From: Rheum nobile
Lineage: Eukaryota > Streptophyta > Magnoliopsida > Caryophyllales > Polygonaceae
Length of the DNA stretch: 64,000 bases
NCBI GenBank assembly: GCA_027886185.1
Contig: WOAB01000593.1
Coordinates: 521,001-585,000 of the forward strand
Direction: 5' to 3'
Part shown: in pieces, positions 31,746 to 42,714 of the stretch
How positions within the stretch are numbered: the first letter of the stretch is position 1
Layout of the letters: each line of letters opens with the position of its first letter
The notes under the pieces: generated by a model
The model's database searches: none
Told to the model about the DNA's origin: nothing
What the model saw: only the letters and a program-made list of their open reading frames with translations
Position numbers and translations under genes: made by a program

Positions 31746-33258
31746 GTTTCAAAGATCAATAAGAAAATTACAGCTCAAGTCACACACATAATCAAGCGAT
31801 GAACCTGAATTACTTGTTTAACAAATCCGAATCAAGCAACTTCAAGGAAGCTACTAAATTTTCAGCTTGGTGTGATCCTCAAGATGAAACCTAGTGGTCT
31901 TGCTTGGCCTATTTTTCTTATGGGGACGTATATTAGTGCCATCTTACTTTTGCTCGCCATGTTCGAGTTTTACGACCTCTAAAGGGTGGAATTCAGGTCT
32001 TATGCTTGAAGAGCCTTTGGGAATTTCGTATGTTTTTTTTTATATTGCACGCACAAGGTCCTAGAGTTTAATATACACTAAGAGGTTGTCTTCCTAATGT
32101 ATAATATACATTATATCCTTTGGATCACACAGTAAAGCCTATATCATTCTCGTTACCTTGTGTTGATTGGTTCAAACTAATTCAAACAGCCATTAGACAC
32201 ATTCAACAACTTAATCATGCAGCAACAAGAGAATTTATTGCAATTAAAACAGGCTGGCAGTTGGCTAAAATGAAAGGACTCAAGCTTAAGCAACAAGCTA
32301 ATTAACTACGGCAGTTTGGAGATTCTTGGGTGGCTCGTCTTCAACCTTGAGACAACACCAAACAAGATGAATCTAAACTCAAGGAAAATGCAACAAAATT
32401 CAGTAGGGAAACAGCGAAGGAAACACAAGAAAAACACAACAAAAATGCATCAAAATTCAGGAGAAAAATCAAAAGACACCCGACTCTTCAACGACAACAC
32501 TTCAATGCTTGCGAATCTAATTTAAACAACTTAAAATCAAGGTTTTGAGAGATTTTACCTTATGAGATTTGATACCACATGATAGAATGCAGGATTGTGA
32601 AGTCAATTATGCAAGGTGAAGCCCCCTAGACCTCCATGGAATCGACAACGAGATACATGAATTTTGTCCTGGATTCAACTAGCTCGATCTCTCTGATTCG
32701 GATATCGGATTGGGTGATTCCAAATCCCAGAGTTTCATCTGTAAGTCTAGATGATATCCTAAAAAGTAGAGCATGAACGGATCTGGGAATCAAAAGATAT
32801 GGTGAATCTACTGAAGGGTCACAGGCAGTTCAGCGAGGGAGATAAGCGAGAAGGGTGTTTGGTAGATGTACGTGAAGGAAGGTTAGATGAAGGAAGCGTT
32901 GATGATGATGGATCTGTGTGAAGGTGATGGATAAGTGGACTCCTTAGGGTGGATATTACACACCACTCAAAGAAGAACAATTTGATCAACAAACAAGGGA
33001 TATGACGCACCCTAGTATGAAGATCAGAGTTGTTCGATATCACACACGAACAAGAACAGAATTTCTGGAAAATTCTCCATGAGAAACTCGAGTTTTTTCT
33101 TAATGTTTAAATCAGATTAAAAGGTGATTACAAGGGTAGTCGAAGCCTGTATAAATAGGTCACAAAACACACAAGTTACACCCTTTCAAGTGGCCATATT
33201 AGTCATTCATAGACTCTTGACTTTTCCTGCTTATTAACTACTGAACCTGACTTCAAAT
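31741..33258 (-). mobile_element. RET-D': truncated gypsy element, LTR plus 5' internal region
   Basis: Matches 45372-46900 (RET-D) in the same orientation with modest divergence. The LTR part is 32580-33258 and ends ...CTATCA on minus; the adjoining primer-site region is mutated (TGGTATCAAA). The internal part 31741-32579 is non-coding leader. The LTR is cut at 33258 by TEK3, and the internal part is cut by the FAR1 fragment. Confidence 0.75.
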
Positions 33259-35057
33259 GTAACACCCCCAAAACTTAACCCTTTTTGGAAAGGTATTACC
33301 GCCAGTGACCCCAGTGTTCCTTACCGAGATCACCCAAGGCTTTACCGTTTAAATACAATTTATGAAATACAAATGATGCATAATGATCAAAGCATTCAAT
33401 TCCAAAACATAACATTGTCAAGGAACAAGAGTTACGGGATTACAACCCAATCCCGAATAGGATAATACAGAGTTTAAACCAAACACATCGGAAGTCTCAT
33501 AAAACACCTTACAACCAAAGTCATTGTCCAAAAGATCTCAACCTGATTAAAGAAATAATTAAAACGTTCAAAAACCACCGCCGACTCCATAGTCCTTCTA
33601 ATCTTCTGAGCTACTTTCGATCTGATGTGCCGAATCGAACGGATGACACCAACCAACCATGCAAGGGAAAATATTGGTTGGTTAGTCTAAATGAATAGAC
33701 TAGCAAGGGTACAAAGCAGAATGGTTCGAAGCAGTCGTATTAGGTTAGACTCCTCGTCCCTCGAATAATAATCGAGTACGCTTGTCAACCACCATACTCC
33801 TACTGGAATAAACAAGAGGTATGCACAAGAGAAGATTCTGGAAGACTGAATCTTCACAGAAATCGACTCGAAAGAAGACTCCAATGGAAATGAGTCTTTA
33901 AGGAAGTATGACAAATCTGGAAAGTTACAGAATCATACAACAATATTTAAAACTGACTGAGATGTTTCAGTCAACGACCAACCTCACCGCCTTTCAGCGA
34001 ATCCAGATCGAAAAGAAGACGTACTACATTCAAGTCAATACGAGTCTTCCTAGCGGCACTATCACCTAGATGCCCTACTCGCTGAGCGTTCATTAATTAT
34101 GTGCGTCAAGGTAGCACTTATCTGATTATGTTTCAAAAACACACATCACATTATAGACTTTTACATGTGTACCCCACCAATGGGACGACACATCTTAGTA
34201 TACGTTTCGTCGAGAGTGACGTACACCGAAAGGTTTGTGACACCAGGTAAGTGTCCTGTCTCTACACACTTGTGAAAGAGACCGATCATGATCTTAGAAT
34301 AGTACCAGATAGAGACGAGCCACCCCGATACCAGATTATAAAGAAACGACTGGACAGAGTCCGAGTAACGTTCCTAATTAACAGTGCTAACTAAACAGTT
34401 ACAGCACAACAACAGTTATATGATAAATCCACATAAAGGCCCGAAAGGCGATCACAAATAATAGCGTTGTTCTAACAGATATACAACCTATTATATGATT
34501 TTCAAAACAGTTTATTAAAACCGTTTCCAGACAAACAGAGTATTCATTCCAAATTAATTACTCAGATAAACTACTGATAATTAATGTAAATATGGAACGA
34601 ATGAGCAAGAGTGAACCGCCACTTGCCTTAATCCACAGAATAGTCTAACGACGACAACTGGATTTCGGGCTCGACACGGGTATAGTTCTGACAGCACAAC
34701 AACCTTCGAGTCGACCCATAAAAGGAACCCTAAGTTAGATCTGACATAACAACAGTACGAATCTAAACACGGCGAAAGAACACGAAAGGAAAGACGTCAC
34801 GACGACAACCAACCAAGCCAAAGCCACGAAGGCATTCTGGGCACTGGCGGCGGTCGCTGTTCTTGGCGGCGGTCGCCGCATTCATCACGGCGGTCGCCGT
34901 GAAGAACACGGACGACAGAGATGAGAGAAATCTCACCAAAACGATGCGCGTTTCGACCCCTTTTCGCCTTGCTTGGATTCTGACCTCCAAAGGTAACCAA
35001 AAGGCTTCTAAAGGGCTTCTGGAAACACCACCAAACCACACCGACGAAACTATCAAG
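33259..35057 (-). mobile_element. TEK3: truncated Tekay-type LTR
   Basis: The minus-strand LTR ends GGGGGTGTTACA at 33259, with the doubled AGTGCAGCTAG-type motif (near 34060) and the conserved two-hairpin block (33622-33704). The GC-rich GGCGGTCGCC cluster is at 34845-34900. It resembles the TEK4 LTR up to about 35050, then breaks, so the LTR start is missing. The left flank TCAAA has no matching right copy. Confidence 0.75.
34845..34900 (-). repeat. GGCGGTCGCC palindromic cluster of TEK3
   Basis: Three units GGCGGCGGTCGC(C/T)G in 56 bp, same type as in TEK4 and TAT-B. They lie in the LTR at the position equivalent to the TEK4 cluster. Confidence 0.85.
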
Positions 35058-36053
35058 ATTCAGTTTAACAGCAGCCTTACGGATAGGAATATAGTTGGAT
35101 ACAATTCTAGCATAAAACAACCAGCTTTTATCCTAGAATGTAAATCAATTCTCTTCTGCATAAGACTAGCACAACCATATACTAGTACGATGCAGTTGCT
35201 ACTCTGAAATAGATATGCTCAACCAATAACAATCTAGATCTAGCAATCAATCAATAACAACAACCCCTAGATGCGTCCAAATAGAGATTATCAATATAAA
35301 TCATAAGCAACTTAAGCAAGAGAAAGATAAAAACCATGCAATAGATTAGGAACCAGAATCTCACAACTTAATCCAAACGAAAGCTTCAGCGTCTGACTAA
35401 GCCAGGGGGGCTTAGTTCTTCATAACGTAGAAAAGGGAATTAGGGTTTCAGAGAAAAACGAAGATTGATTCGAAGATAGGCAAACAAGCCTTTTTCTCTA
35501 CCCTAAAATACTAAAGGGGATAATATCTAAATTAACCTAAAACGAAATAATAAAATAATAATAATTAAACAATGGAAAACAAGGAAATTAATCCCGTTCT
35601 CGCAATTCTCGGCGTTGAATTCTCGCAAGCAGCAGCGGCTCACTGCTTCTCCAAGCACAGCAAATCGCACGGCCCAACTTCGGCCCATATCCAGCGGCAG
35701 CAACTTCGGCCCACACTTTCTCATCCAAATCCAATGGCAGCTTCCGCTGATGTCACGGCTGACGTCATCATCCGCTTCCCAGCTTTACTTTCCCGCTTTC
35801 AATTCACGCGGCTTCTCGCGTGGGCCTTTCTTCCTGTTCACGTGGGCTTCTCCCTCCAATTGGGCCTTCCTCATCCAATTCGGTCCATCAATCACGTGGC
35901 TTTTAATTAATTATCAAACTTCGCCCAAACACCTCCAAATACACCAACTTCGCCCCCAAACGCCATGCACATGAATGTGTCTAAATCTATCCGAATGGCA
36001 CCAATAAATCCTCTAATGACTCTTACTTAAGCCCTATAAAATAGTGCTTATCA
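35058..36053 (-). repeat. TAT-B LTR (Athila/Tat-type), truncated
   Basis: On minus it starts TGATAAGCACTATT at 36053, right after a polypurine tract GCATGGGGTGG, as TAT-C's 3' LTR starts TGATCAGTGC after GCATGGGGG. Shared blocks with the TAT-C LTR include GAAGAACTAAGC and TTGCTTAGTC-like text. The far end abuts TEK3 near 35057 without a normal terminus. Open frames at 35572-35974 are in GC-richer LTR sequence and have no domain. Confidence 0.7.
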
Positions 36054-36430
36054 AACCACCCCATGCTTAGACCTTTGCTCGTCCTCGAGTAAACTAATAA
36101 AGAGTCTACTCCTCCAATGTAGCATCCAAGGTCTCAGGAAGCATATCCTCCAACTAAGAGTCACCTAACCCATGCCAAGCTCCTAGCACCAATCTCATTC
36201 ACAACACATCCACAACTCAACAAGCTTAAGAGGCAAGCAGAGTACTTCTCCCAAGCTAACCCGGACATCCAATAGTGAGAGTAACCTCTAATCCTAGCCT
36301 CCATCTATTGCTCCTTATGTCTCCCAGAGTGACCTACCCGACAATCCTTCTTTGACTCCTCTTCTTATGACGCCTCGCCAAGAATAATGAGAAATCCTAA
36401 AATCACTCTTCTTCTTTTCGCTCATTTTGC

Positions 36431-36589
36431 CAAGACGCCCTTTCGGGTTTTCACCAAGCCACTCATTTCATTTTTCAATAGATGTGCTCACATAAGCTCA
36501 CGTCACTCTTGACCTCATATTACCCTAGCCTAATGCTGGTCCAAGCCACCTGCTTATTGCCTAGGCCGCCCTTTCGGGTTTTCGACCTA
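36431..36589 (-). other. Twin GNRA-type RNA hairpins, copy B
   Basis: Hairpin 1 (36589-36562) pairs TAGGTCG with CGGCCTA, with AAAA bulge, CCC/GGG and loop GAAA. Hairpin 2 (36458-36431) keeps a 4-bp inner lower stem GGTG/CGTC, the same bulge and loop GAAA. The starts are 131 nt apart. Confidence 0.65.
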
Positions 36590-37199
36590 TCCCAGGATTT
36601 TTATGATAGCCTTTTTTCAAATTTTTGGCTCTTTTCATTTTTTTTTTCATTTTTCTCCTCAACAGCGTAGCAAGTATAAAACCCCACCCCATGCTTAAAC
36701 ATTGCATTGTCCTCAATGTAATGAAAGACAAAAGAATAAAGCACAGGGAAAAGCAAAAAAATAACTCATAACGTTACCGAGTTGGCTTGGACACTTCCTT
36801 GTTGCTGGTGGTGTAGTCATAAAAGCTCATGTCCTGGATGTCTGGCATCAACGTCATTATCTTCATCTACCGTGCAACCATAAGAGACCACTGTAGGGTG
36901 TGGTGGTGATGTAGGAAATCAGGGCTGCACGGCCTTCAACTCCATCAACTCCTACCATGCAACCATAAGGAACCACTCTCGTGAATAGTGGTCAATCAAG
37001 GGAACGGGATTGCATGGCCTTCAAAAATGGGCCCAGATGTCATCGTGGTTGGGCCTTGGTGTACCTCCTCTCCAGCTGTCGACTGCAGGACCATCATCGT
37101 TGCCAAGTAAAAGTAGGGTGAATGTAATCGTCCGTTAGCAACATGATGCGCGCACCTCTTCGTGGGGAACTCTGGACAGCTGGGTAAAACTTTTTTTTT

Positions 37200-37285
37200 T
37201 TTTGACTTTTTCTCCCCGTTTAAGGTCTTTTCGGGGTATCTTATTTTCGTCTTTTGCTCCCCGTTTAAGGTTTTTTCGGGGCCCA
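37200..37285 (-). repeat. Doubled CCCCG...CGGGG hairpin in TAT-B
   Basis: Two near-identical copies of a hairpin with 5-bp arms CCCCG/CGGGG and an interior containing CTTAAA, about 50 bp apart (near 37213-37235 and 37258-37280). Not found in TAT-C. Confidence 0.6.
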
Positions 37286-37330
37286 TTTTTTTTTGATTTT
37301 TTTAAATTTTTTTTTTTTTTACCTGAGAAA

Positions 37331-37462
37331 GTGCGGAGGTCGCCGTGAAGGGTGCGGCGGTCGCCGTAATTGCGACGGTCGCCGTTTTTAGGTCGTGGCC
37401 AACTTTCTTGGCGAGGCAATTGCGGCGGTCGCCGTAAGGTTTGCGGCGGGCGCCGTGAATAC
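37331..37462 (-). repeat. GGCGGTCGCC palindromic cluster of TAT-B
   Basis: Five units of the type GCGGCGGTCGCCGT or close variants (for example 37354-37366), set in non-coding sequence after the gag-protease frame. Same unit type as in the TEK3 and TEK4 LTRs, although TAT-B belongs to another retroelement lineage. Confidence 0.85.
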
Positions 37463-37552
37463 CATCTTTGTTTTTTTGGCTTCCTAACATCGGGTTGCCT
37501 CCCGAACAGCGCCTTAGTTAATGTCGTGGCTCGACATCCTACTCAATCCTCT

Positions 37553-37990
37553 TCAACTCGGGTTTGTCCTAGCACTTGAACTCCTGAGGTCTATATCAGG
37601 GGGGTGCCGCTTTGTGTGCTCCATGTTGAGCCTTTCCCCCTTGCTTGTGCACTTGATGATGGGTGGACCGTTGTTCATATCTATGAATGCACTTGCCATC
37701 TTCAGGAATGGTCTACCCAACATCTCAAGGGCTGCATGTATGTCCTGAATTAAGGCCTCCTTCTTGTGCTTCCCCTTTGGTTTCTTCTTTATATTGCCCA
37801 GCGCCCTTAAGAACTCTGTGTAGCGAGGGATGCAATTTTCCAGTTCGATCAAGGGAATGGTTGCCTCGCAGATACTGAAGGTTTCATATAGCTCTTTGTC
37901 TTCCTTCAGCCTTCGAGTATCTTGTATTGCCTCAGGGAGGGGTGTGACGGGGTGCAGCGAGACAAGTGGAAAGGAGTTGAGATGCACATA
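37553..37990 (-). pseudogene. TAT-B gag-protease linker, protease core deleted
   Basis: Minus-strand frame with SLHPVTPLPEAIQDTRRL, FSICEATIPLIELENCIPRY and a lysine-rich run, matching TAT-C 41132-41380. Then IQDIHAALE jumps directly to MLGRPFLKMA, whereas TAT-C has about 120 residues between, including the active site LDLGASIN. The deletion keeps the frame locally. The end (SSSARTNPS) is frameshifted relative to TAT-C's SSHDNN end; the original stop equivalent is at 37514-37516. Confidence 0.75.
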
Positions 37991-37999
37991 TACTCATCA

Positions 38000-39222
38000 G
38001 GTACCATTTGGATGAGTTTAGAGCACGATTGTGGAGTATGGAGTCGAGGAGTAGAAGTGTGGATATGGTGGCGTGGAGAAGCTAAAATGAAGACTTAAGA
38101 AGTTGAAGACGAAGCCACCCCGTGAAGACCGCAACAGAAGCGAAGAAGGGCAAGAAGCGAAGATCCGCGGTCGCGGAAACCAATTGTCGCGGTCGCGGAA
38201 AAGTCGAGAGCTCGGTAGATCAAGATTGTATTTTTCGCGATCGCGGAAGATTTCTCCGCGGTCGCGGAAATCCCATTCATCAACGCGCGTCCGAAGATTT
38301 ACTTTTTCTTTTATTTCCTTTTCTTTTTATTTCTTTTTATTCCGGTTACTTTATTTTAGTTTCCTTTTAGATTATGTTTGTGATCTTTGGTTTTTAGGTT
38401 TAGCTAGATTATTTAAACCTAGTTCCAATAGCCTATTTTCATTCATTCAGACTATTATTCAATTCAGTTTTCCCTTTGAGTTTTTGTTTCAAGACTATGA
38501 AGAACTAAGCACCCTTTGCTTAGTCCGACGATTGAAACCTTCATTTGATATATGATTGTGAGGTTATAATTCTATTTTTATTCCTTTGGATTATATCTTT
38601 TCTCTTGAACTTCTTCCTATTGATTCTTATTGATTTGACTGGATTGATGACCTAGTTGATATTAGTAATTGTCTATTGCTAGGGTTTGGATATTTCGAGT
38701 TGAAATTCCTTATCTTGTGTAGCAACCATGATATTCTAGGACTAGTTGGACTAGTTTATTATGAAAGAGAATTGATTATGTGTTAAATGTTGGGAGTTGT
38801 GGTGTTGCATGTATCTTGGTTAATTCTTATGCTTCCTACAGCTATTGTTCTAAATCTTGATAGTTTCTCGTGCATTCGATAGTTAGGGTTGCCAGGACAA
38901 GTTGGATTGGTAACTAATTCAGAATAGGGACAGGAATAATCATAAGAAGGAATAGAGATAATTTAGGACCAATCAATTGAATGAATGGTGGATATTTGTC
39001 TGGCTAAGTACTTTTCCAAAATTGATTACAATCTTTGTTTTATTTACTTTGTTTATTTGAAATCAACCAACCAACAAAACCCCCCTTTGTTACTTTGACA
39101 CACTAATTTGCATTAAGAAAGATAACTCCTCCTTGTGGGATTCGACCCTTGCTTGCCTATTCTACTAGTTTAGGTTTTTAAGGATTTAATTTGATTGGGC
39201 ATCACGACTTTAGCCCCTGTCA
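38000..39222 (+). repeat. TAT-C 5' LTR, lacking its first 51 bp
   Basis: Aligns with 43305-44526. It ends TAGCCCCTGTCA before the primer site. A palindromic GC cluster lies at 38157-38283 (GCGGTCGCGG and CGCGATCGCGG units). The same cluster in the 3' LTR has lost several CpG pairs. Confidence 0.9.
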
Positions 39223-39225
39223 AAT

Positions 39226-39243
39226 TGGTGCCGTTGCCGGGGA
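39226..39243 (+). other. TAT-C primer-binding site (tRNA-Asp type)
   Basis: TGGTGCCGTTGCCGGGGA, one base from the TGGCGCCGTTGCCGGGGA commonly used by Athila and related plant elements. It starts three bases after the LTR. Confidence 0.85.
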
Positions 39244-39303
39244 GGCAAGTTTTGATTTTTCTTTGTGTGTGTTTGTGTGTCAATTTTTGTGTGGACCTAT
39301 CGT

Positions 39304-40987
39304 ATGGTCCACACCCGTGCTACTGACTCTCCTCTTCTTGCTTGTGATACAAAAATTAAGAGAACCCTTTCTAGGAATCGCAAGATAAACAGAGTTTTGT
39401 GTTTTGATAACCCGTGCTTTGAGATGGCTGATGCATCACCCACGTTGAGGCAATTGACTGCCCTAAATCTGCAATAGCAACCGCTGGCTATGCAATTCCT
39501 TGAGCTGGCTGATGGCGTAAATTTTGAGCTGATGTCCGGGTTGATCCACTTACTCCCCCACTTCCATGGGATGAGTGGAGAAAATCCCAACAAATATCTT
39601 TCGGAGTTCCATGCCGTCTGCACCAGCATGAAGCCAAAAGGCGTGACTGAGGACCAGATCAAGCTGAGGGCCTTTCCTTTCTCTCTAAAGGATGCGGCCA
39701 ATGATTGGTTCTACTATTTGCCTCCAGGAAGCATAGACACATGGGCTAAGATGACGAAAGCCTTCCTGGACAAGTACTTCCATGCGACAAAGCTCAACAG
39801 CCTGAAGAGGAGCATAAGCAACATTGAATAGCAGGTTGTTGAGTCGTTGTACGAGTACTATGAGAGGTTCAAGAGGCTGACTTCTAGCTACCCCTACCAT
39901 GGGTATTCAGACCAAGACCTCGTACTTTATTTGTACGGTGGACTTCTTGACGAGGAGCGTCGAATGGTAAATCCAGCCTGCAGAGTAACATCTTGAACAA
40001 GACGCCAGCTGAAGCGTATGAGGTTTTCTTTGAGCTATCTGAGGGCTCAAGACAGTTCAATAAGAGGGTGGGCGCCCAATCAGTCAGAGTTGCGGACTCT
40101 CAGCCAAATTCTTCACTACTTTCTGACATGGCTGAGATGAAGGAAATGATGAGGAGATACATGATGAAGGGTGGCCAGCAGCAAGTCAAATCATGTGGGA
40201 TATGCTATGACACGATGAATTCGACTGATGTATGTCCCACGCTGCAGGAATTCACTGCTGAGGTGAATGCCATTGGAGGATACGGCCCTTCAAGGCCAAG
40301 ATATGACCCGTACTCCAACACGTACAATCCAGGGTGGAGAGATCACCCCAATCTGAGATACGGGAATCAGCAGAGTACTCCTCAAGGCCAGGAAAATCAA
40401 GAGTATCAACAGAGGCCTTCACAATTCCTACCGCTCCCACAACAATATCAGCAGCCTGGGGTCATCAACAACAATTTCGAGCTCCATATGACCAAAGACC
40501 TCAAGGCCAAAGCTCAAGTTCATCTATGTCCGGTGATGGCATGTTCAAATCTCTTGCTCAGAGCGTGTCAAACAATGAAGATATGATCAGGTCTCTCGCC
40601 CAGAGTGTAACAACTTTGGCAAGCACTACGAGCCAATCAATTCAAGTGTTGACCAAGCAACAGGAGACCCTCGCTCATGCTGTTTCAACGTTGGGAAATA
40701 CCATGGTCCAACAAAATCAAGAAATGCGGTCAAGTATTCAGAACTTGGAGAAGCAAGTGGGGCAAATCTCCATCGCAGTGAGCAACCTGGAAGCCCGGGA
40801 CTCGGGAAAACTACCATCTCAAACGGTAGTAAACCCGAGGGAGAACGTATCTGCCATGACGCTGAGGAGCGGAGCACAAGTGGAAGCCAGTCGAGCTCAG
40901 CAGAAAGATTTCCGCGACCGCGGAGAAGAAGGCTGCGATCGCGGATTTGTTACTGACGAAGAGAAAAAAATCGACGCTTTTCCGTGA
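39304..40987 (+). pseudogene. TAT-C gag, broken by stops and frameshifts
   Basis: Starts MVHTRATDSP. The gag core is readable (SGENPNKYLSEFHAVC, FSLKDAANDWFYYLP, KAFLDKYFHATK). Two TAG codons (39475-39477, 39829-39831) interrupt frame 1. Frame shifts occur near 39970 and 40470. A zinc-finger-like CGICYDTMNSTDVCP replaces the expected His by Asn. A Gln-rich, probably coiled-coil region (SLAQSVTTLASTT to LEKQVGQISIAVSNLEA) precedes RENVSAMTLRSG. The last stop, TGA 40985-40987, lies in a palindromic GC unit and fits a CpG-to-TpG change. Confidence 0.8.
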
Positions 40988-41084
40988 CCGCGGACAGATT
41001 TCCGCGATCGCAGAAAAGTCTCTGCTGAAGAGGATGTAATCGAAGACTTCCGCGACCGCGGAGAGGAAGCCCGCGACCGCGGAA
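40907..41084 (+). repeat. GC-rich palindromic units inside the TAT-C gag-protease linker
   Basis: About six units of TTCCGCGACCGCGGA or TTCCGCGATCGCAGA type, translated as DFRDRGEE-like repeats. They lie between the coiled-coil segment and the conserved linker before the protease, a position tolerant of low-complexity protein. Confidence 0.85.
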
Positions 41085-41131
41085 AAGCCCCTGGAGCCCC
41101 AAACGTTGTCGAAGTTGTCCAAGATGCATAT

Positions 41132-41911
41132 GTGCGCCCCAACTTCCCTCCGCTCAGTTTGTTAAAGCCGCCCGCTCCATTTCCCGAGGCGTTGAAGGAT
41201 ACCAGAAAGGTGGAGAACGACAAGGATTTATTTGCGACCTTCAGCAAATGCGAGGTAAATATTCCCTTGATAAAATATGTTCAAAGTATTCCTCGCTATG
41301 TCAAATTCTTGAAGGAGCTGTGCAAAATAAAAAAGAAGAAGGCCGTGAAGGAGAAAAAGAAGATCCAGGTCAGTGAGAATGTATCCGCTATGCTGCAAAA
41401 GCGGTTGCCCAAGAAGCGCAGTGATCCGGGCATGTTCACTATTCCCTGTAAGATAGGTGGCACCATGTTTGAAAGCGCTATGCTAGATTTGGGTGCTTCT
41501 ATCAACGTTTTACCTCTCTCACTGTATGAATCTTTAGAGGTCGGGCCATTAGAGAAAACAGGGATTGTGATCCAACTGGCGGACAATTCTTATGTGTATC
41601 CCAAGAGGGTGGTGCAGGATGTGATGGTGGAAGTGGATAAGCTAATCTTCCATGCGGACTTCTTTGTGATGGATACGGGGCAATATAAAAACGCAGCCCC
41701 AGTGATGCTAGGAAGGCCGTTTATGAACACAGCAGGTACGAAGATTGATGTGAGCAGCGATTCGCTCACAATGAAATTTGATGGGGTGAGGGTCGGATTC
41801 AACATCGACGATGCAAAGAGACACCCTCCTGATAGAGACCCCAAGTGTTCAATTGATGTGAGCAACCCAAGTTTATGGGAGAGCACTAAGTCGAGTCACG
41901 ACAATAACTAA
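41132..41911 (+). CDS. TAT-C linker and aspartic protease (end of the gag-pro frame)
   Basis: Open frame of 259 codons, in frame with the preceding coiled-coil part. Conserved linker PPLSLLKPPAPFPEALKD and VNIPLIKYVQSIPRYVKFLK, then FTIPCKIGG, the active-site motif LDLGASINVLP (about residues 121-131; D-L-G-A is usual in Athila/Tat-type elements), IQLADNSYVYP and VMLGRPFMNTAGTKIDV. It would process the Gag precursor. It ends TAA at 41909-41911 with no pol frame beyond. The M at 41132 is not a natural start; this is the C-terminal part of a longer protein. Confidence 0.8.
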   Translation: MRPNFPPLSLLKPPAPFPEALKDTRKVENDKDLFATFSKCEVNIPLIKYVQSIPRYVKFLKELCKIKKKKAVKEKKKIQVSENVSAMLQKRLPKKRSDPGMFTIPCKIGGTMFESAMLDLGASINVLPLSLYESLEVGPLEKTGIVIQLADNSYVYPKRVVQDVMVEVDKLIFHADFFVMDTGQYKNAAPVMLGRPFMNTAGTKIDVSSDSLTMKFDGVRVGFNIDDAKRHPPDRDPKCSIDVSNPSLWESTKSSHDNN

Positions 41912-41918
41912 GGCGCTG

Positions 41919-41936
41919 CTCGGGAGGCAACCCGAG
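41919..41936 (+). other. Hairpin 8 nt after the TAT-C gag-protease stop
   Basis: Arms CTCGGG and CCCGAG around AGGCAA. TAT-B has the same element at 37490-37505 (minus), with arms TCGGG and CCCGA around AGGCAA at the same distance after its ancestral stop. The role is unknown. Confidence 0.6.
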
Positions 41937-42078
41937 GTATGAAATTCTTTTCTTGTTATTTCCTTTCCAGTTCTTATTATTGTTTGTTTTGTTTTCGCTT
42001 TATTTTTGTTTTTAGACTAACCTGCAGGTAGGAGACCCGAGCAAAATTGAAGACGGTGTTAATATCGCACCAGTAACT

Positions 42079-42139
42079 TTTCCGCGGTCGCGGAAATTCT
42101 TCCGCGATCGCGGAAATTCTTTCACGATCGCGGAAATAT
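42079..42139 (+). repeat. GC palindromes in the TAT-C 3' region
   Basis: Three units in a row; the middle one, TTCCGCGATCGCGGAA at 42100-42115, is a perfect 16-bp palindrome whose inner 12 bp equal those in the solo LTR of TEK2. The third is decayed (TTCACGATCGCGGAA). Confidence 0.9.
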
Positions 42140-42204
42140 CACTGTAAGTCTCCTCAACCTGAAAAAAAAAAAGTTCTACCGAAACCAGCTGTTCGAGTTC
42201 TACT

Positions 42205-42627
42205 ATGAGAGATGGTGCGCATCATGCTACCAAGGAGGAGACATTCGCCCCATATTTTTATTTGGCAACGATGATGGCCCAACATTCGACAGCTGAGGAG
42301 AAGGAACACCAGAGCCCATACCACGATTACATCTGGGCTCCATTTTTGTGTTCATTGAAGGTCGTGCAACCCCGACTCTTTGATGTACCACTACATCTTA
42401 CCTTGGATTTATTTGGTTGCACGGTACAGTTTGAGTTTGAAGGCTGGCGCGACACCAGCGACATGTGCTTTCAGTACTATACCGCCAACAACACCTTCCG
42501 TGTCCAAGCCAACTCGGCGACGGTTGTGAGTTATTTTTTGCCTTTCCCTGTGCTTCATTTTTTTGTCTTTCATTACATTGAGGACAATGCAATGTTTAAG
42601 CATGGGGGAGTGTTCTATACTTGCTAG
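42205..42627 (+). CDS. Accessory open frame of TAT-C, 140 residues, unknown function
   Basis: Starts MRDGAHHATKEETFAP. No family recognised. A related sequence on TAT-B (minus, about 37150-37010) shares AHH...PYFYLATMM and ST-AxEE; within that block the codon changes I can see (Pro, Tyr, Tyr) are silent, which hints at past coding selection. TAT-B then loses the frame by a one-base change. Its last 30 residues run into the 3' non-coding zone (LPFPVLHFFVFHYI) and may not be meaningful. It could be a degenerate relic of another domain. Confidence 0.35.
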   Translation: MRDGAHHATKEETFAPYFYLATMMAQHSTAEEKEHQSPYHDYIWAPFLCSLKVVQPRLFDVPLHLTLDLFGCTVQFEFEGWRDTSDMCFQYYTANNTFRVQANSATVVSYFLPFPVLHFFVFHYIEDNAMFKHGGVFYTC

Positions 42628-42714
42628 TCGTCTGAGGAGAAAGAAAAGAAAAATAATGAAAAAGAAAAAGAAAAAAGTCAAAAATTGAAAAAAGACATAT
42701 ATAAAATCCTGGGA

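Larger units (their letters stand above)
36054..37999 (-). mobile_element. TAT-B internal region, 3' half of a gag-protease-only element
   Basis: On minus, from high to low coordinates: gag-protease linker, a conserved post-stop hairpin (37490-37505), the GC-rich palindromic cluster, an accessory reading frame remnant, twin hairpins and a polypurine tract. No reverse transcriptase. It ends at 37999 where TAT-C's truncated LTR begins. Confidence 0.75.

Noticed and set aside
35572..35974. Two overlapping frames of 112-119 codons
   Set aside because: They lie in the TAT-B LTR and show no domain.
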